Shown one piece after another: positions 8,614 through 17,416 of a stretch of DNA of 64,000 nucleotides (positions are counted from its first letter, which is position 1; every line of letters starts with the position of its first letter). The position numbers and the translations under genes are program-made. Source of the DNA: BMS3ABIN04 sp964553325 (GTDB lineage: Bacteria; Bacteroidota; Ignavibacteria; Ignavibacteriales; Melioribacteraceae); the NCBI GenBank assembly GCA_964553325.1, contig CAZKKI010000014.1, positions 8,812 through 72,811 of the forward strand, read 5' to 3'. The notes under the pieces are model-generated. The model had not been told where the DNA came from. It ran no database searches and worked only from the letters and a program-made list of their open reading frames with translations.

Positions 8614-9723
8614 CTAAAAGTTTATTCCTTTGTATGTTTCGTCTATAATGTAATCAACTACTTTATGCAAATCTTTGGTTTGATTCCACACACGAAGTTG
8701 CCTGTCTGCTCCGGTGCCATGCTCCAATATTTTGTGAATATATTTTAATTCTTCCCGACTTCCCAAATCGTCAACAACATCATCAACGAATTCCAATAGT
8801 TCATCGATTAACACGGCGGTATCCACTTCGGCTTGTTTTCCGAAATCGATAAGTTTGGCTTCTATTCCGTATCGGCTTGCTCGCCATTTGTTTTCGTTAA
8901 TGTAAAGACGCCTGTACAGTCTGAAACCCAAATTTTGTTTTATCAACTTATAAAGTTTGGCGACAATCGCTTGCATCAAAGCGGCGAGTGCAATTGTTTC
9001 ATCTACGCGCAACTGAACATCGCATACTCTGAATTCCAATGTAGGGTATTTGGGATGCGGACGTATGTCCCACCAAATTTTACTTGCATCTTCAATACAA
9101 TTCGTTTTCACTAGGAGTTCAACATATCTTTTAAATTCATCGTGACTGTTAAAATAATCCGGAATTCCGGTACGCGGGAAGCGATCGAATATTTTTGCTC
9201 TATACGATTTAAATCCGGTATTTCTACCTTTCCAAAATGGCGAATTCGTGGAAAGTGCATAGATATGAGGTAGAAAATATCTTGCAGCGTTCATTATGTG
9301 AATTGCCATTTCTTTATCGGCAATGCCTACATGCACGTGTAAACCGAAAATCAAATTGGCGCGGGCAACTTGCTGCATATCGTGAACCACTTCTTGGTAA
9401 CGCGGGTGGTTTGTAATAGCTTGGTCTTCCCATCTCGAAAAAGGATGAGTACCGGCGGAAGCGATTTTCAAACCGTGCAAGTCCGCTACTTTTGCAATGT
9501 TGGTTCGCAATTTTATAACTTCCTCTCTTGCTTCCTGTATGTTTGCACAAATTGTTGAGCCCGCTTCCACAACCGATTGGTGCATTTCGGCTTTAATTTG
9601 TTCTTTGAGAACCATTTTACCGTCTTCCAAAAGCTGCTGAACGTGCGATTTCAGCTCACGCGTTTTCGGATCGACGATTTGGAATTCTTCTTCAATTCCA
9701 AGTGAAAAAAGTTGATCGGTCAT
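8614..9723 (-). CDS. Carboxylate-amine ligase, GCS2/YbdK family
   Basis: Glutamate-cysteine ligase family 2 protein of the glutamine-synthetase-like fold. The start FSLGIEEEFQIVD (residues 6-18) is the family signature; MHQSVVEAGS, SAGTHPFSRWED, GLHVHVGIAD and EFRVCDVQLRVDETIA are the other conserved blocks for metal, ATP and amino-acid binding. The 369-residue length is usual. YbdK-type enzymes form an amide between a carboxylate and an amine, in E. coli weakly gamma-glutamylcysteine. It lies between two ATP-grasp-type genes with gaps of 3 and 14 bases, which suggests that they act on the same product. Confidence 0.9.
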   Translation of the reverse strand: MTDQLFSLGIEEEFQIVDPKTRELKSHVQQLLEDGKMVLKEQIKAEMHQSVVEAGSTICANIQEAREEVIKLRTNIAKVADLHGLKIASAGTHPFSRWEDQAITNHPRYQEVVHDMQQVARANLIFGLHVHVGIADKEMAIHIMNAARYFLPHIYALSTNSPFWKGRNTGFKSYRAKIFDRFPRTGIPDYFNSHDEFKRYVELLVKTNCIEDASKIWWDIRPHPKYPTLEFRVCDVQLRVDETIALAALMQAIVAKLYKLIKQNLGFRLYRRLYINENKWRASRYGIEAKLIDFGKQAEVDTAVLIDELLEFVDDVVDDLGSREELKYIHKILEHGTGADRQLRVWNQTKDLHKVVDYIIDETYKGINF

Positions 9724-9726
9724 AAT

Positions 9727-10704
9727 TTATTTAGCTTTAGTTTTGTTTGGGACTAAAATTTGGTTATTTGCAAAAGTAGTAATGAAATTTCCCCATGTTA
9801 GGTTGTTCATATTCGGTTTATGATTTCTAGCTCTTCTGATTGCCATCTTTGCAGCGGTTTCCACAACCCATTCGAAATTTTCCTCGCCGACTGAATGTAA
9901 ATCGGCATCCGGTGCCGGGTTACCGAAATCGATTGCGTATGGAATTCCGTCTCTTATTGCAAGCTCAACCGTATTAAAATCGTAACCGAGGGCATTATTT
10001 ATTTTCAAAACGTCTTCTTCCATTCTTTTCAATAATCTTGCTTCGACGGGTTTGGGATTTCGTACATACCGGAGGTGATGCGGTTGATTCGGATCGTATT
10101 GCATTATTCTAACATCCCGTCTATCCAAACAATAACATCTGAAATAATCGGTAAATTCAATTGCTTCTTGCAACATCATAACCAATGTTCCGGTGGAGTT
10201 GTAAATTTTGAAAAATTCTTCTTTATCGTGAATTTTATATACATTCTTCCAACCGCCGCCGGCAAAGGGTTTGAAAAACGCCGGAAATCCGACATATTCG
10301 AAAATACCGTCCCAATCGAGCGGATATTCCAAATTTCTCATCGACATTTCATTCGTATCCGGCGGATGCTGATTAGAAGGAAGCAAAACGGTTTTCGGAA
10401 CGTGCACATTAATTTTGGTTGCGAGCGCGTTGTTGAAAAATTTTTCATCGGCACTCCACCAAAACGGATTGTTAATTACCGCCGTACCGGTTAACGCTGC
10501 ATTTTTCAAATAACTTCTGTAAAACGGAATATCCTGCGAAATTCTATCGATTATTACATCATATTCAACCGGCTCACCTTGAATTACTTTGTTTATCTTA
10601 ACAAATTCGGCTGTAATTCCATTGATTTTTTTGGAATTTATTCTTTCTACAAATGCTTGCGGAAAGGTGTTCTCTTGCCCGAATAAAATCCCGATTTTTT
10701 TCAT
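9727..10704 (-). CDS. ATP-grasp domain protein
   Basis: First gene of the three-ligase operon, 325 residues, soluble. After an N-terminal alpha/beta domain (KKIGILFGQENTF, YDVIIDRIS) comes an ATP-grasp fold: FPAFFKPFAGGGWKNVYKI with the ATP-binding lysine and glycine loop (about 152-170), TLVMMLQEAIEF with the purine-contact acid, and near the end GIPYAIDFGNPAPDADLHS, where a metal-binding acidic/Asn motif is expected. The closest shape is the RimK/D-Ala-D-Ala ligase-like amide-forming branch. No lysine-biosynthesis or peptidoglycan motif fixes the substrate. Confidence 0.8.
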   Translation of the reverse strand: MKKIGILFGQENTFPQAFVERINSKKINGITAEFVKINKVIQGEPVEYDVIIDRISQDIPFYRSYLKNAALTGTAVINNPFWWSADEKFFNNALATKINVHVPKTVLLPSNQHPPDTNEMSMRNLEYPLDWDGIFEYVGFPAFFKPFAGGGWKNVYKIHDKEEFFKIYNSTGTLVMMLQEAIEFTDYFRCYCLDRRDVRIMQYDPNQPHHLRYVRNPKPVEARLLKRMEEDVLKINNALGYDFNTVELAIRDGIPYAIDFGNPAPDADLHSVGEENFEWVVETAAKMAIRRARNHKPNMNNLTWGNFITTFANNQILVPNKTKAK

Positions 10705-10851
10705 TACACTTTGGTCCCTGCATTAATTCGAAAATAAGAGGAAGGGTATAAAATAAATTAGCGGAAATATAAAAAAGTTACGGTTTAATTTCACATTTTT
10801 TTTATTTCAAAGTGATTTTTGTTTATATCCAGAAAATGTTATTCATAAAAA

Positions 10852-10887
10852 TAAAAAACCGCCTTTCCGTTATTAACGAAAAGACGG
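10852..10887 (-). terminator. Rho-independent terminator of the DHOD-like gene
   Basis: On the minus strand CCGTCTTTTCGTT pairs with AACGGAAAGGCGG (two G-U pairs), followed by TTTTTTATTTTT. It ends the por/DHOD-like transcript upstream of the ligase operon. The remaining 10705-10851 holds only the presumed ligase promoter; no small ORF worth calling was found. Confidence 0.75.
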
Positions 10888-10911
10888 TAAAAATACGGGG
10901 AGACAAATAGA

Positions 10912-11910
10912 TTAGAAATTAGGTTCGTAACTTTGAAGTAATTTCATATAATTTGCTCTCTCGAAAGCGGCCGGTTCGCTAACCGATTTTTGACTCATAC
11001 TTCCTTTCATTAAGTCAATCGAATCGTATTCGTGCTCCTCCATCCAATTTTCCAAATCTTTCAGTATTTCGGATATTCTACCTATTCCGTTCTTAAGAAG
11101 TTCGGAAGCCATCATAGCAACATCGCCGCCTGCCATCATAATTTTTAGCACATCCAGATGATTATGAATTCCGCTTGTAGCCGCTAAACTTGCTTGGACT
11201 TGTCCATACAAAATTGCAATCCACCGCAATGGTAATCTCATTTCCCAATTGTTGCTTAATTCGAGATTAGGTACGACTTCCAACTTATCCAAATCGAAAT
11301 CTGGTTGGTAAAATCGGTTAAACAATACCAAAGCGTTTGCACCGGCATGATCTAACTTTTTAGCCATATTCGCCATTGAAGTAAAGAACGGACTAAGTTT
11401 AATGGCAACGGGAATCGTTACGTTTTCTTTAACCGCTTTAAGCGTATCGATATACATATTTTCAATTTCCGAACCGGTGATATTCGGATTCGTCGGAATG
11501 TAATAAACGTTAAGCTCAATTGCGTCGGCGCCGGCATCTTGAATATTTTTTGCGTATTTAGCCCATCCGCCGCTGCTTACTCCGTTTAAACTTCCGATTA
11601 TCGGAATATCGACCGCTTTTTTCAAATTTGCAATATGATCCAAATATTCGTACGGACCCATTTTAAATTCTTCTGGCTCCGGAAAATAAGTGGTTGCCTC
11701 GGCATAACTTTCGGCATGGAAATTAAGATAATGATCAAGCTCGCCCGTTTCGTGCGTAATTTGTTCTTCGAACAAAGAGTAAACAACAACCGCCGAAGCA
11801 CCGGCATCTTCCATCGCTTTTACCGTATCAACGTGCTCCGATAACGGAGAAGCCGAAGGGACAATCGGATTTTTTAATTTCAATCCCATGTATGTTGTTG
11901 ATAAATCCAT
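10912..11910 (-). CDS. Dihydroorotate dehydrogenase-like flavoprotein
   Basis: A TIM-barrel FMN protein related to dihydroorotate dehydrogenase and dihydropyrimidine dehydrogenase. Residues 1-25 (LSTTYMGLKLKNPIVPSASP) match the class 1 DHOD start; IGSLNGVSSGGWAKYAKNIQDAGADAIELN, IPVAIKLSPFF and the C-terminal barrel follow. The canonical DHOD active-site pattern is not obvious, and pyrimidine genes are not nearby, so a role as true PyrD is uncertain. It lies directly downstream of pyruvate:ferredoxin oxidoreductase, in the same direction with only a hairpin between, which suggests a redox role linked to ferredoxin. Confidence 0.82.
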   Translation of the reverse strand: MDLSTTYMGLKLKNPIVPSASPLSEHVDTVKAMEDAGASAVVVYSLFEEQITHETGELDHYLNFHAESYAEATTYFPEPEEFKMGPYEYLDHIANLKKAVDIPIIGSLNGVSSGGWAKYAKNIQDAGADAIELNVYYIPTNPNITGSEIENMYIDTLKAVKENVTIPVAIKLSPFFTSMANMAKKLDHAGANALVLFNRFYQPDFDLDKLEVVPNLELSNNWEMRLPLRWIAILYGQVQASLAATSGIHNHLDVLKIMMAGGDVAMMASELLKNGIGRISEILKDLENWMEEHEYDSIDLMKGSMSQKSVSEPAAFERANYMKLLQSYEPNF

Positions 11911-11942
11911 TTTAACTCCTCACTTTTTCAAATTTTTAATTC

Positions 11943-11960
11943 GGCGGCATTCAAGCCGCC
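11943..11960 (-). terminator. Intercistronic hairpin between nifJ and the DHOD-like gene
   Basis: GGCGGC and GCCGCC form a perfect six-pair GC stem with a six-base loop in the 55-base gap. On the minus strand no strong U-run follows, so it may be an attenuator or mRNA-end protector, not a full stop. Confidence 0.55.
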
Positions 11961-11965
11961 TTTAA

Positions 11966-14900
11966 TTATTTGTTGTCTTCGGTTTCTTCTTTTTTATTTT
12001 CTACGAAGTTTGTGTAATCCATTGCTGCCATGTGACTGTAGATTTTCCAGACTTCCTTAACATGCTCTTGAGCCGCATCCAACAATTGCGCTGCGCGCTC
12101 CGGATGTGATTTCGTAAGCATTTTAAATCTGGTTTCGCGATATACGTATTCTTTCAATGGAATCTTCGGACCTTTGTAATCGAGTTTCAACGGATTCTTT
12201 CCTTTTTCGATATTCAACGGATTGTATCTGAACATCGGCCAGTAACCGGATTCAACCGCTAATTTCTGATGTTCGAATCCCTTTGCCATATTCATACCGA
12301 ATGCAATACAATGGCTGTAGGCAATGATGATCGACGGACCGTCGAACCTTTCGGCTTCAATGAATGCTCTGACGGTTTGCAAATCGTTAGCGCCCATTGC
12401 AACTTGAGCTACATAAACATTTCCGTAACTCATTGCCATTCTCGCCAAATCCTTTTTCGGTATTGGTTTACCGGCAGCGGCAAATTTTGCAACAGCGCCA
12501 AGCGATGTGGCTTTAGATTGTTGTCCACCGGTATTCGAGTATACTTCGGTATCGAGCACCAAAATATTTACGTTCTTTCCGGATGCCAGTACGTGATCCA
12601 AACCGCCGTAACCGATATCGTATGCCCAACCGTCGCCACCGATAATCCAAACGGATCTGGTTACAAGGTAATCGATAATCGATAACAGCTCTTTGGCTTC
12701 CGGTTTATCCAGTTTTTCGAGAATAGTTTTTAATTTGGCAACTCTTTCTCTCTGTTCTTTAATTTCTATTTCGGTTTTCTGCGGAGCGGTTATTATTTCT
12801 TCAACCAATTCCGCACCAACGTCTTCTTTTAATTGAGTCAACAATTCGCGTGCAAAATCACTTTCCCTATCGATTGCAAGTCGTAATCCCAAACCGAATT
12901 CGGCATTATCTTCGAACAAGGAGTTATTCCACGAAGGACCTCTTCCCTCTTTGTTAACCGCCCACGGAGTTGTGGGCAAGTTACCGCCGTAAATTGAGGA
13001 GCAACCCGTAGCATTTGCAATTACGGCTCTATCGCCGAATAATTGGGAAACCAATTTAACATACGGGGTTTCACCGCAACCCGGACATGCGCCGGAAAAT
13101 TCGAATAACGGTTCAAGTAACTGACTACCGGCAACCGTATCGATTTTAAGTTTTGTTCTGTCGTATTCCGGCAGTTCAAGGAAAAAGTCGAAGTTTTCTC
13201 TTTCTTTTTCCCGTAACGGAATTTGCGGTGCCATATTAATTGCTTTTCTTTTAACTTCTTTTTTATCTTTCGCGGGACACACTTCAACGCATAGTTGGCA
13301 ACCCGTGCAATCTTCAACCGCAACTTGAATTGTGTAAGCTTTACCTTTATCTTCCTTGCCTCTTGCTTCCATCCATTTGAAAGTTTCGGGAGCGTTTTGC
13401 GTCAATTCCATGTCGTACACCTTAGCCCTTATTGCGGCATGCGGACAAGCAATAACGCACTTGTTACACTGAATACACAGATCCGGCTCCCAAACCGGAA
13501 CTTCCAAAGCGATGTTCCGTTTTTCCCATTTGGCGGTTGCCGATGGATATGTTCCGTCGGCAGGTAATTTACTAACCGGAATATCATCGCCTCTACCTGC
13601 AATCATCATCGCCTCAACTTCCCGAACGAATTCCGGAGCTTTCGGTGAAACAACAGGCGGTAATTCGATGGAGCTGGTAACTTCCTTCGGATAATCGATT
13701 TTATTCAAATGAGCCAATGTTTCATCTACCGCGGCAAAGTTTTTCTGTACTATGCTTTCACCTTTGCTTCCGTAAGTTTTTTGAATGGCATCTTTGATTT
13801 TTTGAATGGCTTCGTCTTTCGGAAGGATTCCCGAAATAGCAAAGAAGCAAGTTTGCATTATCGTATTGATTCTTACACCCATTCCGGTTTTCTTGGCAAC
13901 ATCGTAAGCGTCGATAACATAAAATTCCAAATTCTTGCTGATTATTTGATCTTGTACTTTCTTGGGTAACTGGTTCCAAACCTCTTCCGTTTTGAAGGGC
14001 GAATTCAACAAGAAAGTTCCGCCGTTTTTAATTTTTTCCAATACGTCGAATCTTTCCATCAAAGTAAATTGATGGCAAGCTACAAAATCGGCTTCCTGAA
14101 TCAAATAAGTAGAATGTATCGGGTTTTTGCCGAAACGCAAGTGTGATATTGTTGACGAACCGGATTTTTTGGAATCGTAAACAAAATATCCTTGCGCAAA
14201 ATTATCTGTTTCTTCGCCGATTATTTTAATAGAATTTTTATTCGCGCCGACCGTTCCGTCCGAGCCCAGTCCGAAAAACATACATTTGGTAGCGTTTTTA
14301 TCTTCGATTACGAAATTCTTATCAAATTCCAAACTTGTGTTCGTAACATCATCATATATTCCAACCGTAAAATGATTTTTCGGTTCTTCTTTTTTCAAAT
14401 TATCGAATACGGCTTTAACCATAGCCGGTGTAAATTCTTTTGACGATAGACCGTAACGTCCTCCCACAATTTTCGGCATTTTATCGAAAGGTTTATCATC
14501 GCCGTGCATTGCTTCGGAAAATGCCGTAACAACATCCAGATACATCGGTTCGCCAAGTGCACCGGGTTCTTTCGTCCTGTCGAGAACAGCAATGGATTCA
14601 ACTGTTTTCGGTAAAGCGGCAAATAAATGTTTTGCGGAAAACGGTCTGTACAACCTTACTTTCAATACGCCGACTTTTTCTTCCATGTTTTCGCTCATGT
14701 ACTTAACCGTTTCTTCTACCGTTTCGCCGCCCGATCCCATGATAACAATAACCCTTTTGGCATCCGGGGCACCGTAATAATCGAATAAATGATATTGTCT
14801 TCCTGTAATCTCGGCAAATTCATCCATTGCTTTCTGAACAATATCGGGAGCGGCAAGATAGTATTTATTTACGGTTTCTCTTCCTTGGAAATAAACATCG

Positions 14901-15565
14901 GGATTTTGGGAAGTACCACGAATAAAGGGATTATCGGGATTCATCGCTCTTTTACGATGTTCGTGCACAAACTTGTTATCGATTAATTTTTTGAGTTCCT
15001 CGGTTGTAAGCTCATCGATTTTTTGAACTTCGTGCGAAGTTCTGAAACCGTCGAAAAAGTGTACGAAAGGAATCCTCGATTCGATGCTGGCTTTGTGCGT
15101 AATTGCAGCCAAATCTTGCACTTCTTGAACCGAGCCGGAAGCCATCAATCCGAATCCCGTTTGTCTAACTTGCATTACGTCACTATGATCACCGAAAATC
15201 GACAAAGCTTGTGCGGCAAGCGAACGAGCCGAAACATGGAAAACAGCCGGAGTTAATTCACCGGCAATTTTGTACATATTCGGAATCATTAACAAAAGTC
15301 CTTGCGAAGCGGTAAAAGTTGTAGACAAAGCTCCGCCTTGCAGAGAACCGTGTATGGCGCCGGAAGCTCCTCCTTCGCTTTGCATTTCAGTTACGGAAGG
15401 CACTGTACCCCAAATATTTTTCTTTCCGGCAGCCGACCAAGCATCCGACATTTCACCCATTCCGGATGACGGAGTAATCGGATAAATTGCTATTACCTCA
15501 CTCAACTGATAGGCAATTTTGGCTGCCGCCTCGTTTCCATCGATTGTTATTTTTCTGTGTTCCAT
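11966..15565 (-). CDS. nifJ: Pyruvate:ferredoxin (flavodoxin) oxidoreductase, single chain
   Basis: Oxidatively decarboxylates pyruvate with CoA to acetyl-CoA, passing electrons to ferredoxin or flavodoxin; also usable for CO2 fixation. The 1199-residue chain has all domains fused: N-terminal pyruvate domain (IYPITPSSGMGEMSD), gamma domain around 420-620, ferredoxin-like insert with CIQCNKCVIACP and CTGCQLCVEVCP (two 4Fe-4S clusters), and the C-terminal TPP domain with ATGCSSIYGGNLP and GGDGWAYDIGYGGLDH. The extra CPGCGE cysteines fit the proximal cluster. A clear ribosome site (GGAGTGGAA) precedes the ATG. Signs of a ferredoxin-based central metabolism. Confidence 0.97.
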   Translation of the reverse strand: MEHRKITIDGNEAAAKIAYQLSEVIAIYPITPSSGMGEMSDAWSAAGKKNIWGTVPSVTEMQSEGGASGAIHGSLQGGALSTTFTASQGLLLMIPNMYKIAGELTPAVFHVSARSLAAQALSIFGDHSDVMQVRQTGFGLMASGSVQEVQDLAAITHKASIESRIPFVHFFDGFRTSHEVQKIDELTTEELKKLIDNKFVHEHRKRAMNPDNPFIRGTSQNPDVYFQGRETVNKYYLAAPDIVQKAMDEFAEITGRQYHLFDYYGAPDAKRVIVIMGSGGETVEETVKYMSENMEEKVGVLKVRLYRPFSAKHLFAALPKTVESIAVLDRTKEPGALGEPMYLDVVTAFSEAMHGDDKPFDKMPKIVGGRYGLSSKEFTPAMVKAVFDNLKKEEPKNHFTVGIYDDVTNTSLEFDKNFVIEDKNATKCMFFGLGSDGTVGANKNSIKIIGEETDNFAQGYFVYDSKKSGSSTISHLRFGKNPIHSTYLIQEADFVACHQFTLMERFDVLEKIKNGGTFLLNSPFKTEEVWNQLPKKVQDQIISKNLEFYVIDAYDVAKKTGMGVRINTIMQTCFFAISGILPKDEAIQKIKDAIQKTYGSKGESIVQKNFAAVDETLAHLNKIDYPKEVTSSIELPPVVSPKAPEFVREVEAMMIAGRGDDIPVSKLPADGTYPSATAKWEKRNIALEVPVWEPDLCIQCNKCVIACPHAAIRAKVYDMELTQNAPETFKWMEARGKEDKGKAYTIQVAVEDCTGCQLCVEVCPAKDKKEVKRKAINMAPQIPLREKERENFDFFLELPEYDRTKLKIDTVAGSQLLEPLFEFSGACPGCGETPYVKLVSQLFGDRAVIANATGCSSIYGGNLPTTPWAVNKEGRGPSWNNSLFEDNAEFGLGLRLAIDRESDFARELLTQLKEDVGAELVEEIITAPQKTEIEIKEQRERVAKLKTILEKLDKPEAKELLSIIDYLVTRSVWIIGGDGWAYDIGYGGLDHVLASGKNVNILVLDTEVYSNTGGQQSKATSLGAVAKFAAAGKPIPKKDLARMAMSYGNVYVAQVAMGANDLQTVRAFIEAERFDGPSIIIAYSHCIAFGMNMAKGFEHQKLAVESGYWPMFRYNPLNIEKGKNPLKLDYKGPKIPLKEYVYRETRFKMLTKSHPERAAQLLDAAQEHVKEVWKIYSHMAAMDYTNFVENKKEETEDNK

Positions 15566-15794
15566 CTATTCCACTCCATTAATGATTGAATACATTTTTT
15601 CCAATATTCGTTTTACGGCAAATATTAAGCCAACAAAATATAACGAAAAATATTTGTTTTTGATTAGTTTATGCCATAAAAAAGATATGTGAGCCTTTTA
15701 TCTCTTACTTCTTGGAAATAAGACCTCAAGTTCTCTTATTTTTAAGAATACCGGGTTTTTCTTTCTATTTTTTTAAACGACGGTTCAAGAAATT

Positions 15795-17405
15795 TTACTT
15801 CGAATCAATCATTGTCAAAGTATCCCTTAAAACTCCAAGCGATCTTTGACTAAGTAAATCAATTTTGATTAAACCCAAATCTTCCACCGGGTACATATCG
15901 GGCTGGGTAATTATTAAACCGAGACCTTTGTTCTTGGCATATTCAAGCGCAACGTAATTTGTAATCGGTTGGGGTGTAATAATAATTCCGCCGGGATGAA
16001 TGCTGCGGTGGCGCGGGAAGCCGGAAATTCGGGAGGCTAATTTTATAATTGTTTGCCACGGTTCACCTTTGAAATCGAGAGATCGGGCTTCGGGAAATTT
16101 TTTGTGCAACTCGGGCAAATTTTTTGCGCTCGTCCACGGAATAAATTTGCTGAATTTCGATATTTCGCTTTCCGCTATGCCGAAAGTTTTGGCAACTTCC
16201 CTAAAAGCCGAACGAGCCCGGAAAGTTACCGTTGTGGAAATCATTGCCACGTGGTTGTATCCGTATTTTTCAAAAACATATTTGATAATTTCGTCCCGCT
16301 CTTTCCACGAAAAATCAATATCGATATCCGGGGGATTTGTACGGCCTTTGTTCAGGAACCGCTCGAAATATAAATTGTGTTTTATGGGATCGACTTCGGT
16401 TATTCCGAGACAGTACGAAACCAAACTATCGGCCGCCGAGCCGCGCCCCACGGTAAGCATGTTACGCCGTTTCGCTTCTTGCAAAATATCCCAAACAATC
16501 AAAAAGTAATCCGAAAAATTTAATTCGCCAATCACTTCCAATTCGTATTGCAACCGTTTTATCGCTATTTCGGGAATCGGTTTGTATCTCTCCTCCAATC
16601 CGCGGAAGGCAACTTTCGCCAAATAAGAAAACGGTGTTTCGTCTTTCGGAAGGTTATAAGAGGGAAATTTGTATTTTCCGAATTCCAGATCGACATTGCA
16701 CTCGGAAGCAATAAAATCGGCGTTCCACATTGCCTCGGGCAATGTTTTCCAAACCGAGTTCAGTTCGGCCGGCGTTTTCAAATAAAATTCTTCGTCAACC
16801 AAATCGGTTTCGTTCAAATTCACAACGGTTGTATTTTTTTGAATTGCCCTCACTACTTTGTGCAAAATATAATCTTCCTTTTTAAGGAAATAAGCCGGAT
16901 GCGTTGCAACTATCCGCAGGTTTTCCTTTTTTGCAAACTCGTAAAGTCTTCTTGTCGTACTTTTTTGTTTTTCCGTTACAAATAATTCAACAAACAACCG
17001 ACTTCTCAATTGCGTTGTAAACTTAAGTTTACTTAACAATTCATACGAGGATGTTAAAACAAACATATTTCCGGAAACCGTGCGAACGGTTTCGAGCAGA
17101 GAGAAATTTTCCTTTAATTTTCTAGCCGTTATTATTTTGCATAATTCGGAATAGCCTTTGTTGTTTTTGGCGATAAAAATCGCGTTGAATTTTTTATCGG
17201 CCGGATCATCGATAAATCCGCCCAACACCGGTTTGATATTGTTTTCTTCCGCCTCTTTGGCAAATTGGATAAGTCCGGCCATGCTGTTGGTATCGGTTAA
17301 AGCAACGTACTTACTTCCGCTTTTTTTAGCGAATGCTATCAATCCGCTTACGGTTATTGTGCTTTCCAACAAAGAGTAATTGGAGTGGGCGTGAAGTGTA
17401 AACAT
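15795..17405 (-). CDS. C-terminally truncated DNA polymerase III alpha-like protein (DnaE2/ImuC type)
   Basis: 536 residues, about half a normal DnaE. The PHP domain starts FTLHAHSNYS, but the usual ALTDH histidine is replaced (ALTDTNS, residue 39), as in error-prone DnaE2/ImuC. The palm follows: VGRGSAADSLVSYCLG (319-334), PPDIDIDFS with Asp362 and Asp364, and DLGLIKIDLLSQRSL with Asp516, the equivalents of the three catalytic aspartates of E. coli DnaE. The protein ends 20 residues later at TAA; fingers, beta-clamp and OB domains are missing and none of the three frames in the 229 bases before nifJ continues them. Either a decayed or a minimal polymerase. It is 11 bases downstream of pabBC in a dinB-containing run. 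Confidence 0.8.
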   Translation of the reverse strand: MFTLHAHSNYSLLESTITVSGLIAFAKKSGSKYVALTDTNSMAGLIQFAKEAEENNIKPVLGGFIDDPADKKFNAIFIAKNNKGYSELCKIITARKLKENFSLLETVRTVSGNMFVLTSSYELLSKLKFTTQLRSRLFVELFVTEKQKSTTRRLYEFAKKENLRIVATHPAYFLKKEDYILHKVVRAIQKNTTVVNLNETDLVDEEFYLKTPAELNSVWKTLPEAMWNADFIASECNVDLEFGKYKFPSYNLPKDETPFSYLAKVAFRGLEERYKPIPEIAIKRLQYELEVIGELNFSDYFLIVWDILQEAKRRNMLTVGRGSAADSLVSYCLGITEVDPIKHNLYFERFLNKGRTNPPDIDIDFSWKERDEIIKYVFEKYGYNHVAMISTTVTFRARSAFREVAKTFGIAESEISKFSKFIPWTSAKNLPELHKKFPEARSLDFKGEPWQTIIKLASRISGFPRHRSIHPGGIIITPQPITNYVALEYAKNKGLGLIITQPDMYPVEDLGLIKIDLLSQRSLGVLRDTLTMIDSK

Positions 17406-17416
17406 GCTGTTATTTT

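Noticed and set aside
10912..11910. Genuine pyrimidine-pathway PyrD
   Set aside because: No pyr genes nearby and the gene is coupled to the pyruvate enzyme; kept as DHOD-like only.
16000..16509. A 169-residue plus-strand reading frame
   Set aside because: Shadow of the polymerase-like gene; no domain or ribosome site.
15795..17405. Split DnaE intein explaining the short polymerase
   Set aside because: The C-terminus is LRDTLTMIDSK with no intein start (Cys-Leu type block), so splicing in trans is unsupported.
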